A stretch of DNA of 64,000 nt from IMG/VR virus record IMGVR_UViG_3300010885_016083, positions 1 through 64,000 of that record; one strand, given 5' to 3'. The position numbers and the translations under genes are program-made. Shown one piece after another: positions 27,622 to 35,845 of the stretch. How positions within the stretch are numbered: the stretch's first letter is position 1; each line of letters opens with the position of its first letter. This DNA is from a virus. Under the pieces are notes generated by a model. It searched no databases, was not told where the DNA came from, and saw nothing but the letters and a program-made list of their open reading frames with translations.

Positions 27622-28958
27622 AAATAGTAGTAGCACAGTTTTATACACAAAATCTTATACACGGGCCTTACGCAGAGGCTATAAATAGAAAATACTGTGA
27701 AGAACAGGGATATACCTATTACGTAGATAAACATAACGATAAGATTTGGGAAAGATTAGAAGGCAGAGCACCTACTTGGTATAAGCCTAAATTAATATTA
27801 GACGTTTTTGAAAAAGAAAATCCGGACTACGTACTATTCTTAGATACTGATGCTATTATATCTGACTTTAACGGTAGAATAGAACAGTTTATAGATGATT
27901 CATATAGTTTTGTTGCTGCAGAGGACGTAAGCGAACATAGTGAGATGAACGCAGGAGTATTCTTAATAAAGAATAACGAATGGTCTAAGACGTTTTTACA
28001 GGCATGGTGGGATTTAGGGGGTACCCTGACAGGGGCTTCTACTACTAGAATAACTATGTCGGAAACTGATTTAGTACAAGTTGGTTATTTTAAGGATAGA
28101 TTATGGATAGATCAATCTATTTTAACAATTATGTACGATTCCTATCCTGAATATAGAGAACAAATGAAAGTAATTTCAAACCGTTCATTTAATTGGGATA
28201 GATACGATAGTGAAAACTTTATTTTTCATGCATACGCTTATGGCCAGATTCCTGGCCGTACATTAGATTTAATTTATAACCAAGTATTTAATATAGAAAT
28301 AAATCTAGATCATTCTAGTTTAGTTAGTTTAGGTGATTTTTACCATACAGATAAACATTACGGTCATGACTATTTTAAGAAAGTATATCAAAACTTATTT
28401 GAACCTATTCGTTTATCCGTAACTAAATTTATGGAATTAGGTGTTCATGAAGGAGCTTCTATTGAAGTATGGAAGAGGTTCTTCCCTAATGCTACTATCT
28501 ACGGTTTAGATTTAACCCCTGATTTTGCTAAAATACCAGATAAGACAAGAATAGAACTAGCTCAAGTAAATACTAGTATTGAAATTGAAGTAGTAGAAAA
28601 AGCTAGAGACTATTCAGATCTAGATATTTTTATGGATGACGGTTCTCATATGATGAAAGACCAGCAAATTACTTTAGCTGCTTTTTTTAAATGCGTTAAA
28701 CCTGGAGGGCTTTATATTCTTGAAGATTTACATACAAGCGAAAGTGTACGTGATCCTAATAATTTTAACTGTATTTGGGGTAACAGAGAACAGACTACTA
28801 CATTAGGAATGTTAGAAGAATACATTGAAACCGGTAAAATAAAGTCAGAATTTATCTCTGAAGAAGATTCACGTTACTTAGAGGAGAATATATCTTCTTT
28901 AGATATCTTTAGATTAAATGGAAATTGGAGTATTACATCCGTAATAGTTAAAAAGTAA
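27618..28958 (+). CDS. GT34-like glycosyltransferase fused to SAM-dependent methyltransferase
   Basis: 446 residues in two domains. Residues 1-220 look like a GT34 (GMA12/MNN10) enzyme: YVLFLDTDAII with DxD at 76-78, then MNAGVFLIKNNEWSKTFLQA. Residues about 235-446 look like a class I SAM methyltransferase: FMELGVHEGASIEVW as the cofactor loop near 273, a following DLTPDF acidic strand, FMDDGSHMMKDQQ, and VKPGGLYILEDLHTSES, close to macrocin/CmcI-type O-methyltransferases. The enzyme probably adds a sugar and methylates it, capping a glycan. The 4-base ATGA overlap upstream and one-base overlap downstream indicate co-translation with its neighbours. Confidence 0.72.
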   Translation: MKIVVAQFYTQNLIHGPYAEAINRKYCEEQGYTYYVDKHNDKIWERLEGRAPTWYKPKLILDVFEKENPDYVLFLDTDAIISDFNGRIEQFIDDSYSFVAAEDVSEHSEMNAGVFLIKNNEWSKTFLQAWWDLGGTLTGASTTRITMSETDLVQVGYFKDRLWIDQSILTIMYDSYPEYREQMKVISNRSFNWDRYDSENFIFHAYAYGQIPGRTLDLIYNQVFNIEINLDHSSLVSLGDFYHTDKHYGHDYFKKVYQNLFEPIRLSVTKFMELGVHEGASIEVWKRFFPNATIYGLDLTPDFAKIPDKTRIELAQVNTSIEIEVVEKARDYSDLDIFMDDGSHMMKDQQITLAAFFKCVKPGGLYILEDLHTSESVRDPNNFNCIWGNREQTTTLGMLEEYIETGKIKSEFISEEDSRYLEENISSLDIFRLNGNWSITSVIVKK

Positions 28959-30634
28959 TGAATAGAAAAGTAACCATCGTAACAGGCCTTTGGGATTTAA
29001 AAAGAGGGGATTTACAGGGTTGGGCTCAAAGAGATTTCCAAGCATATAAAGATAGATTTTTTGAAATGCTTGAAGCAGATGCACAAATGTGCATTTGGAT
29101 ACCTAGAGAATTAGAAGAGCAGGTAAAAGCTATTAGAGGTGATAAACCTACAGCTTATTATTTTAAAGAGTTAGAAGATTTCAAAACCTGGTTTCCTTTT
29201 TTCGATAAGGTTCAAGAAGTAAGAACAAATCCTGAATGGGATAACTTTGCAGGATGGCTACCGGAATCTCCACAAGCAGCATTAGAGTTTTATAACCCTA
29301 TGATGATGTGTAAGATGTTTATGGTAAATGATAGCGCTATAGGTAACCCTTTTAAATCAGAGTATTTTTATTGGATAGACGGAGGATTAACGAATACTGT
29401 GGGCAAAGGTTATTTTACGCACGATAACGTATTCGATAACTTAGATCATTATAGTCAATGTATAGGTAAGTATGTTCATATTACTTACCCGTATACTTCT
29501 AACGAGGAAATTCATGGCTTTGAAAGAAAGAAGATGGCAGAATATTGCCGTACTGACTTCGTAGAGTATGTAGCTAGAGGAGGGTTCTTTGGAGGGAGTA
29601 AGGAGATGGTTCATACTATGAACGGGCTATACTATAATGTATTAAGCTCTACCTTAAACGAAGGGTATATGGGAGCAGATGAATGTATCTTTACTATCCT
29701 TTGTCATCAATATCCAGACTTAATTGAACGATTCGAAATAGAAGGAAATGGTCTTGTTTGGCCATTTTTTGAATATTTAAAAGAAGTAAGGACTACGTTA
29801 GAACTTAAGAAAAAACCCTTTATAGATTTGCAGACGATTCTATATGTAATTACGTATAACTCACCTAATCAGTTTTCAAAACTACTACAGTCGTTTACCT
29901 TAGTAGAACCTAATTTTCTAGAAAGAACTAGAAAGGTATTATTAAATAACTCGACAAAGAGAGAAACGGATGAAGAGTATGATATTCTATGTAAAAAGTA
30001 TGATTTTGAGCATGTAAAAAAAGATAATATAGGTATATGTGGGGGAAGACAGTGGGTAGCCGAACACTTTAATGAAAGTGATGCTGATTATTATATATTT
30101 TTCGAGGATGATATGTTCCTACATCCTAATACAGATGCAACTTGTAAAATGGGACATGCTAGGTATACTCCTAGTCTTTATTCGAAATCTCTGTCGGTAA
30201 TGTATATTAACAATTACGACTACGTAAAGCTATCCTTCTCCGAGTTCTTTGGTGAAAACTCAGTTCAATGGGCATGGTATAATATACCTCAATGGCTAAG
30301 GGAGAAAGAATTTCCTGAAAAGAAAAATCTACCTCAATCTGGCTTAGATCCTAATCCTCCTAAAACTGCTTTTTCTAAGATAGATGCAGCAGGTAATCTT
30401 GCGTACGCAGAAGGTGAAGTTCATTACTGTAATTGGCCTGTTTGGTTTAGTAGAGAAGGAAATAGGAAAGTATTTTTAGAAACTAAATGGGAACATCCTT
30501 TCGAACAAACATGTATGAGCTACGTATTTCAGAAACAGAGAGAAGGCTACATTAAAGCCGCAGTACTTCTTTTATCTCCTATTAACCACGATAGGTTTGA
30601 ATTCTACCCAGCAGAAGAACGTAGAGAAAATTAA
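28958..30634 (+). CDS. Two-domain glycosyltransferase, HtrL/YibB-like plus GT-A
   Basis: 558 residues. The N-terminal domain (about 1-280) starts KVTIVTGLWDLKRGD and contains YFYWIDGGLTN near 136-146, as in HtrL/YibB-like putative glycosyltransferases. The C-terminal domain (about 290-558) looks like a second GT-A unit: TILYVITYNSPNQFSKLLQS, then NIGICGGRQWVAEHFN and ADYYIFFEDDMFL with its EDD site near 382-384. Two active sites suggest sequential addition of two sugars. It is the last gene of the four-gene glycosylation cluster. Confidence 0.65.
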   Translation: MNRKVTIVTGLWDLKRGDLQGWAQRDFQAYKDRFFEMLEADAQMCIWIPRELEEQVKAIRGDKPTAYYFKELEDFKTWFPFFDKVQEVRTNPEWDNFAGWLPESPQAALEFYNPMMMCKMFMVNDSAIGNPFKSEYFYWIDGGLTNTVGKGYFTHDNVFDNLDHYSQCIGKYVHITYPYTSNEEIHGFERKKMAEYCRTDFVEYVARGGFFGGSKEMVHTMNGLYYNVLSSTLNEGYMGADECIFTILCHQYPDLIERFEIEGNGLVWPFFEYLKEVRTTLELKKKPFIDLQTILYVITYNSPNQFSKLLQSFTLVEPNFLERTRKVLLNNSTKRETDEEYDILCKKYDFEHVKKDNIGICGGRQWVAEHFNESDADYYIFFEDDMFLHPNTDATCKMGHARYTPSLYSKSLSVMYINNYDYVKLSFSEFFGENSVQWAWYNIPQWLREKEFPEKKNLPQSGLDPNPPKTAFSKIDAAGNLAYAEGEVHYCNWPVWFSREGNRKVFLETKWEHPFEQTCMSYVFQKQREGYIKAAVLLLSPINHDRFEFYPAEERREN

Positions 30635-30648
30635 AAAAGCATGTTAAC

Positions 30649-30656
30649 TATTTATA
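30649..30656 (+). promoter_or_regulatory. TATTTATA box before 30660 gene
   Basis: An exact TATTTATA starts 11 nt before the ATG at 30660; only three bases separate it from the start codon. Confidence 0.5.
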
Positions 30657-30659
30657 TGT

Positions 30660-30962
30660 ATGCCGACGTATTTATATACCCCGTACAAAGTAAAATTTAA
30701 TTCAACACTTACTGTTTATCAACAACAGATAAGATGTCAAGTTAATGAGAATGAGTTTAATATGACATTAAACCCTACTGCTATGTCTGATAGTAGTGGA
30801 TCTATTGCCAACAATGTTTCAGGTTCGGATTTTGCACCTTATGTAACAACAGTAGGCCTGTATAACGAAGCTAACGAGTTATTAATTGTCGGTAAGTTAG
30901 CTAGGGCATTCCCAATGCCTGCTAATACTGATGTAACATTTATAATAAAATATGATTTCTAA
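30660..30962 (+). CDS. Small tail protein with TTVGLYN domain
   Basis: A 100-residue protein whose core (CQVNENEFNMTLNPTAMSD, PYVTTVGLYNEANELLIVGK) is homologous to the C-terminal domain of the 347-residue protein at 17379-18422. This is a conserved structural module of T4-like environmental phages, probably in the tail. It overlaps the following nuclease gene by 11 bases. Confidence 0.62.
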   Translation: MPTYLYTPYKVKFNSTLTVYQQQIRCQVNENEFNMTLNPTAMSDSSGSIANNVSGSDFAPYVTTVGLYNEANELLIVGKLARAFPMPANTDVTFIIKYDF

Positions 30963-31389
30963 ATGGAGTTATCCAGAAGGTTTTAACGAAATTGATCCTA
31001 CAGTTTTTTATGGTTTTATTTATAGAATAGTAAATAAGGCTAATGGTAAGTTTTATATAGGAAAGAAGATATTCCAAAACTCTCTAAAGAAGAAAATAAC
31101 TCAAAAAGAGTTAGCTGAACATTCTGGTAAAGGAAGAAAGCCTACTCATACAAGAATCACTAAAGAATCTAATTGGCAATCTTATTGGGGGTCTAATAAA
31201 GACCTCTTAGCTGATGTTAAAGAGTATGGTGAAGAGAATTTTGAAAGAGAAATACTTAAACTTTGTATTACAAAAAAACAACATACATACTACGAGTTAT
31301 ACTACCAATGCATTTATAATGTATTAGAAACGGATAGTTATAACGACAATATTTTAGCTAAATTTTATAGACGAGATTTTGTAGATTAG
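30952..31389 (+). CDS. GIY-YIG nuclease
   Basis: 145 residues. The GIY-YIG catalytic signature is present as YGFIYRIVNKANGKFYIGKK (residues about 20-39). A basic segment follows (SGKGRKPTHTRITKESNWQS YWGSNKD, given here with a break) and a conserved Glu lies in EYGEENFERE. Free-standing GIY-YIG enzymes in T-even phages include Seg-type homing endonucleases; they can also act in repair. No obvious DNA-binding tail domain is seen. Confidence 0.75.
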   Translation: MISKWSYPEGFNEIDPTVFYGFIYRIVNKANGKFYIGKKIFQNSLKKKITQKELAEHSGKGRKPTHTRITKESNWQSYWGSNKDLLADVKEYGEENFEREILKLCITKKQHTYYELYYQCIYNVLETDSYNDNILAKFYRRDFVD

Positions 31390-31413
31390 AGATATTTTTC
31401 GTATCTTTAAACT

Positions 31414-32232
31414 ATGGATAATGTAAATCTTCTTTTAGGAGTTGCCGAAACCGTATTAGGTAAAGGGCGTAGAACTTCTGGGGATAACTTTGCATTTTCA
31501 TGTCCTATATGTAATCATAGAAAACCTAAGCTAGAGATAAATTTAGCCAGTGAGGATTATAACTGCTGGACTTGTTCACCTCCTACTAAAGGAAAATCCC
31601 TTTATTCACTCTTTAAAAAACTGAATGTCTCTAATGATAAGCTAAAAGAGCTGTCGTTATATTCAAAGTTTAAGACAAAGGGAGAGACTCAAAGCAACGA
31701 CGTAGTCCTCGATGTTAAGCTACCGGATGAGTTTAAGACTTTACAAGGTTATATTTCATCTATTATCGGTAAGCATGCAAAACATTATGCAAGTCAAAGA
31801 GGTATTACGGATGATGAAATCTACAAGTATAATATAGGTTATTGTGAAAGAGGAAGATATGCTAATTCAATTATAATACCCTCTTATGATAGCTACGGAA
31901 AGCTAAACTATTTTATCTCAAGATCATTTGCCGAAGATGCGTTCAGAAAATACGATGCTCCAAGATGTAATAAAAACGAACTAGTAGGCTTTGAATACCT
32001 TATTAACTGGAAAGTTCCTGTAATATTATGTGAAGGAGCTTTTGACGCTATTGCTGTCAAAAGAAATGCTGTACCTTTATTTGGTAAAACTATATCAAAA
32101 GCATTAATGATGAAATTAGTGCAGACGGATGTATCTACTGTTTATATAGCTTTAGATACTGACGCTATTAAAGATGCATTAAAACATAGTGAAACTCTTT
32201 TAAACTTAGGAAAAGAGGTTTATTTAGTGTAA
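31414..32232 (+). CDS. gp61: DNA primase, gp61-like (interrupted near C-terminus)
   Basis: 272 residues to a TAA. The N-terminal zinc ribbon has C30-P-I-C33 and C51-W-T-C54, as in CHC2-type primases. The TOPRIM core follows: VILCEGAFDAIAV near 203-215 with its catalytic Glu, and VYIALDTDAIKDAL near 243-256 with the paired Asp residues. Phage primase lays RNA primers for lagging-strand synthesis together with a gp41-type helicase, which is not in this window. After the TAA the same frame continues with LEGKDPSDLGFEGF, the usual primase C-terminus, so the gene appears broken at codon 273 (see next entry). Confidence 0.8.
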   Translation: MDNVNLLLGVAETVLGKGRRTSGDNFAFSCPICNHRKPKLEINLASEDYNCWTCSPPTKGKSLYSLFKKLNVSNDKLKELSLYSKFKTKGETQSNDVVLDVKLPDEFKTLQGYISSIIGKHAKHYASQRGITDDEIYKYNIGYCERGRYANSIIIPSYDSYGKLNYFISRSFAEDAFRKYDAPRCNKNELVGFEYLINWKVPVILCEGAFDAIAVKRNAVPLFGKTISKALMMKLVQTDVSTVYIALDTDAIKDALKHSETLLNLGKEVYLV

Positions 32233-32355
32233 TTAGAAGGAAAAGACCCCTCTGATTTAGGGTTTGAAGGATTTACACGCCTTCTACATCAAGCAGAACC
32301 CTTATCTATTTCAAAATTACTCATGAAAAAATTAACATATAATGATAGAATCTAA
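32233..32355 (+). pseudogene. gp61: In-frame continuation of primase after TAA
   Basis: From 32233 the primase frame stays open for 40 codons: LEGKDPSDLGFEGFTRLL followed by SISKLLMKKLTYNDRI, ending TAA at 32353-32355. KDPSDLG matches the conserved KDPSD of phage and bacterial primases after the TOPRIM domain. The downstream nuclease gene (ATG 32342) overlaps this tail by 14 bases, as expected if it is real coding sequence. It may reflect a base error, nonsense mutation or readthrough. Confidence 0.6.
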
Positions 32356-33133
32356 TACAAACATTTACAAAGACGGTAAACTTAACAAGGTTGTAGAGGT
32401 AGACGAAGAATTTAAACAAATTACCCTACATGATTCAAGGTATTACCAACGTACTCCGGGGGTATTCTACCCTTCTGTAACTACAATTTTAGGGTACTTT
32501 CCTAAGAACAAATTCTTTGAAAGCTGGTTAAAAGATGTAGGTCATAATGCTGATATTATTATGAGACGAGCTGGCGATGAAGGCACACAGGTTCATAATG
32601 CATTAGAAGACTACTTAAAAGGCATCGAATTACGGTGGATTGAACGAAATGGCCACGTAAATTATAAGACAGATGTATGGAAAATGATCATAAAAGTAGT
32701 TGATTTCTGGGAAACATATAAACCAGAACTAATAGCTAGTGAGAGTTTACTGTTTTCTGATGAGATAAAGTATGCAGGAACCACGGATTTAATCGTTAAA
32801 ATCGATGGAAAACTATGGTTAATTGACTTAAAAACGTCTAATTCTCTTCATACATCGTACTTTTTACAGCTAGCCGCTTACAAACAAGCATGGTTTGAGA
32901 TGACTGGAGACGTTATTGAAGAGGTTGGCATACTTTGGGTTAAGTCATCTAAGAGGGGACCGGATAAAAAGGGGGTAAAAATGCAAGGAAAAGGATGGGA
33001 AATCGTTCAAGGTGAGAAAACACATGAAGAATACCTTGATATGTTTAAGTTTACACACAGTATTTTCCGGTTAGATAACAAAGATGACGAGATCGAGCTT
33101 TTGACATTACCTAATACTGTTAAATTATCCTAG
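32342..33133 (+). CDS. RecB-like PD-(D/E)XK nuclease
   Basis: 263 residues. The PD-(D/E)XK core reads YAGTTDLIVKIDGKLWLIDL KTSN (residues about 143-167, with D near 148 and the D-x-K pair near 161-163). It is followed by YFLQLAAYKQAWFEM, the QxxxY helix of RecB/Cas4-type exonucleases. An upstream helix (AGDEGTQVHNALEDYL) provides the conserved His/Glu. Probably processes DNA ends in replication or recombination. It lies with the primase and GIY-YIG gene in a small DNA-metabolism island. Confidence 0.78.
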   Translation: MIESNTNIYKDGKLNKVVEVDEEFKQITLHDSRYYQRTPGVFYPSVTTILGYFPKNKFFESWLKDVGHNADIIMRRAGDEGTQVHNALEDYLKGIELRWIERNGHVNYKTDVWKMIIKVVDFWETYKPELIASESLLFSDEIKYAGTTDLIVKIDGKLWLIDLKTSNSLHTSYFLQLAAYKQAWFEMTGDVIEEVGILWVKSSKRGPDKKGVKMQGKGWEIVQGEKTHEEYLDMFKFTHSIFRLDNKDDEIELLTLPNTVKLS

Positions 33134-33136
33134 AGA

Positions 33137-33144
33137 TATTTATA
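33137..33144 (+). promoter_or_regulatory. TATTTATA box before 33149 gene
   Basis: An exact TATTTATA starts 12 nt before the ATG at 33149, immediately after the nuclease stop codon. Confidence 0.5.
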
Positions 33145-33148
33145 GTAT

Positions 33149-34483
33149 ATGGAAAATATTTTAAATTTCGGTAGTCTTATTGCTGAGGACGTAATAAATG
33201 AACCGGGAATTTGCTTTTATCCCGGTAAATTTAAACCACCCCATAAAGGACACTATAGAGTAGCTAAGGAATTAGCTTCTCCTTCTAGAAGTTACATTAC
33301 AAAATTGGTTATTGTAATATCTAGTAAGGAAATAGAGGGTATAACAGGTGATGATAGTTATTATGTTTGGAAAAAGTTCCTAGAAGCATCACCAAACCCT
33401 AATATAGAGTTAATACTTAGTACAAATACATCACCGATAGTAGATATTATTAGCTACTTGCAGGACTTTCCTTTGGCAAAAGCAATATACGTAGTAGCAG
33501 GTGATGATGAATCGGATGATGAAAACTACGTAGAAGCTCTTCAAAAAAATTACGGGGATAAAGTAAAAGGCATTACAATATCTGAGAAAGATGGAGAGGT
33601 ATCCGCTCCTTATGTACGGGATGTTCTAGAACAGGGTAACTATGAAGCATTTAAAAAATGTATGCCCGATGTAGTCAACAATAAAGGATATACTCCTGAT
33701 ATTTTCAAAAGACTAGCTAACATTAATCCGGACAATAAAGCGAATTTACAGGAAGAGGTGTCGTACAGTTCAGATCAACCTAAGTTTATCTTAGATCAAC
33801 TCACCGAAACTATTAAGTACCTTAAAACTAAGAAGAAGGTATTGTTATTATCTACATCTAATAGGGGTAGTTACATTGAAAAAAACAACAACGAGGTACC
33901 TAAATCTTTAATACTAGCTCATATTATTAAAGAAGCTTTAGGAGAAAATGCTGTTATTTTTGATGTTTCTAAAATGAATATCGTAGTATGTGAAGGTAAT
34001 GTCTCTATGAAAACAGGTAATGCCTGTGGATTAAAAAAAGCTTCTTTAGAAGATAAAGAGAAAAACCCAAGCGGATATCATAGATGTTGGGCTAACCTTA
34101 ACTCACCGGAGGATGAACTGTGGAAAATTAGTAAAGAATTATTCGAAAGTGATACAGTTATTTTCCTAGGCTCTAATAGATGGGGTCAACCTAACTCAAT
34201 TTATCAAAAATTAATAGAAAGGTTAGATTGGATTGAAAATAGACACTCAACTTTAGGTGAAGATAACGTAGTTGCCGACATAGAATCAGGGATGATTTGG
34301 TTAGGTCATAATTGGAATATGGAGACTACGTTAGAATTACAGAAAAAAGTACATGAGTTCTACGGTTTTTCTATAAACGATAAGTTATATTGGGGTTGGC
34401 AGTATACAGAAGATGCTAATGATGAATCTAAAGAGGGTTACAAACAAGATTTTCCAGAATTTAAAGCTCAATTAGGGCAGTAG
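33149..34483 (+). CDS. NMNAT-like nucleotidyltransferase fused to flavodoxin-fold reductase-like domain
   Basis: 444 residues. Residues about 20-185 form a nucleotidyltransferase: FYPGKFKPPHKGHYRVAKEL with the HxGH motif at 32-35, and later VSAPYVRDVLEQG as the second nucleotide-binding motif. Residues about 228-444 resemble NAD(P)H-dependent FMN reductase folds: KKVLLLSTSNRGS as the phosphate loop, then TVIFLGSNRWGQPNSIYQKL as the flavin-contact segment. The N-terminal domain may make NAD or another dinucleotide; the C-terminal domain may bind FMN. Such a fusion could serve NAD or flavin metabolism during infection, which is inference. The N-terminal 18 residues look like a separate leader (SLIAEDVINE). 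Confidence 0.65.
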   Translation: MENILNFGSLIAEDVINEPGICFYPGKFKPPHKGHYRVAKELASPSRSYITKLVIVISSKEIEGITGDDSYYVWKKFLEASPNPNIELILSTNTSPIVDIISYLQDFPLAKAIYVVAGDDESDDENYVEALQKNYGDKVKGITISEKDGEVSAPYVRDVLEQGNYEAFKKCMPDVVNNKGYTPDIFKRLANINPDNKANLQEEVSYSSDQPKFILDQLTETIKYLKTKKKVLLLSTSNRGSYIEKNNNEVPKSLILAHIIKEALGENAVIFDVSKMNIVVCEGNVSMKTGNACGLKKASLEDKEKNPSGYHRCWANLNSPEDELWKISKELFESDTVIFLGSNRWGQPNSIYQKLIERLDWIENRHSTLGEDNVVADIESGMIWLGHNWNMETTLELQKKVHEFYGFSINDKLYWGWQYTEDANDESKEGYKQDFPEFKAQLGQ

Positions 34484-34484
34484 T

Positions 34485-35246
34485 ATGAAACCAGAAGCAT
34501 TTAAAGAAATAAAAAAATTTGTAGACTGGTCTAGTGACTTTTTAAAGCTGCAAATCCAACCAACTATAGTACCTCAGACCAGTAGAAACTTTGCAGCAAC
34601 TGAAAAGAGCTTTGGAGGGTACCAACCTGCAGAGAAAAAGATCTATATTTCAGTAGTTAACAGAAATTTAGCTGATATTCTTCGTTCACTAGCTCATGAG
34701 CTAGTTCATGCTAAGCAAGATGAAGAGGGAAGAATAGGAGAGAAGTCAGGCAAGACAGGTTCAGAAGAAGAAAATCAAGCAAATGCAGTACCAGGGGTAA
34801 TAATGAGAAAATATGGACAGGAAAATCCTGCTATATTTGACGAATTTTTATTAGAGGACGCTAAAGCAGTAGATGGCGAAGCAGGTGAACTAGCAAGAGT
34901 AGCAAAAGAAGAAGGTATCAGTGAAATGGAGCTTTTAACTGCTTTCGAAGACGCAGACATAGTTCAACTGAACGATGCAGTTTGGTCCCAATTAGAGAAT
35001 ACTGATTCTTATGAAATAGTAGGTAGAAATCAAGCAGAAGAATTCGCCGACGACTACGGCAAAGATTGGAAACCTATAGAACAAGCTATCAAAACAGGTG
35101 AAAAACTACCTCCTCCTTTAATTTTAAAATATGGAGACCGTTTTATCCTAGTTGGAGGCAATACTAGATTGATGTTCTATAGAGCATATAAAATTTACCC
35201 TAAAGTACTTTTAGGAATTATACCTGAAGTTCGTAGAACAAGATAA
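34485..35246 (+). CDS. Zinc-metallopeptidase-like domain fused to ParB-like domain
   Basis: 253 residues. Residues about 40-115 include LAHELVHAKQDEEG (HExxH, H71-E72-H75) with a downstream Glu in SEEENQANA near 94-101, as in gluzincin-type peptidases. Residues about 160-253 resemble a ParB/Srx-like fold: SYEIVGRNQAEEFADDYG, PPLILKYGDRFILVGGNTRL, then MFYRAY. The second domain may bind DNA or a nucleotide. It starts one base after the upstream stop. It may be virion-internal or take part in takeover of the host; the combined role is unknown. Confidence 0.6.
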   Translation: MKPEAFKEIKKFVDWSSDFLKLQIQPTIVPQTSRNFAATEKSFGGYQPAEKKIYISVVNRNLADILRSLAHELVHAKQDEEGRIGEKSGKTGSEEENQANAVPGVIMRKYGQENPAIFDEFLLEDAKAVDGEAGELARVAKEEGISEMELLTAFEDADIVQLNDAVWSQLENTDSYEIVGRNQAEEFADDYGKDWKPIEQAIKTGEKLPPPLILKYGDRFILVGGNTRLMFYRAYKIYPKVLLGIIPEVRRTR

Positions 35247-35259
35247 TTAAAATAATGTT

Positions 35260-35820
35260 ATGTTAAATAAAGAATTTAAACCTAGAGACGTTCAACGTAT
35301 GCGTAATATCATTTCCGGTAAAGCCGGAGATGGAACACAGACTCAGGTAGGCTACGATACTGAGGTAGTAGAGCATGTAGAAGGAGATATTTGGGAAGAA
35401 AATGGTAAGACATGGACTATAAAAAGGGGAATAAAGCAGACAATTAGCAAGTACGGTACATTAAGAAAAGTATTAGAAATACCTCTAGCATGTCCAAGCT
35501 GTAAGACTGCAATGAATGACCATTGGATTAACGTAAAAATGTTTAGGATACATGGAATGTGTCTTAATTGCGTTACCGATATGGAAACTAACCTAAAAGT
35601 ACAGGGTAAGTTTGAAGATTATAAGAAAGGTATAATGAACTCTAACAAGAATGCAATGTTAGAAGACCTTGAGAAAGCTTTAGATAACTGGGTACAGGAA
35701 ACTGATACTTTTATATCAGAAGACGGGGTAGTAGAAGACTGGTCAAAAGTAAGTAAAGAGACTGAAGCTTTAGATAATTTTAGAGATTTTATTAAAAGAG
35801 CTAAAGAGGAAGAAATATAG
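35260..35820 (+). CDS. Zinc-ribbon phage protein, unknown function
   Basis: 186 residues with a CPSC (C78, C81) and a CLNC (C101, C104) pair, consistent with a zinc ribbon. Before it lie about 70 residues of mixed sequence beginning EFKPRDVQRMRNIISGKAGD. After it comes an acidic helical tail (MLEDLEKALDNWVQETDTFI). Probably a conserved phage structural or regulatory protein; I cannot name its role. Confidence 0.6.
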   Translation: MLNKEFKPRDVQRMRNIISGKAGDGTQTQVGYDTEVVEHVEGDIWEENGKTWTIKRGIKQTISKYGTLRKVLEIPLACPSCKTAMNDHWINVKMFRIHGMCLNCVTDMETNLKVQGKFEDYKKGIMNSNKNAMLEDLEKALDNWVQETDTFISEDGVVEDWSKVSKETEALDNFRDFIKRAKEEEI

Positions 35821-35821
35821 A

Positions 35822-35829
35822 TATTTATA
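35822..35829 (+). promoter_or_regulatory. TATTTATA box before 35846 gene
   Basis: The box is part of TATTTATAAATA, which holds the motif on both strands. It starts 24 nt before the ATG at 35846. Confidence 0.5.
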
Positions 35830-35845
35830 AATAAAGTATAAGATA

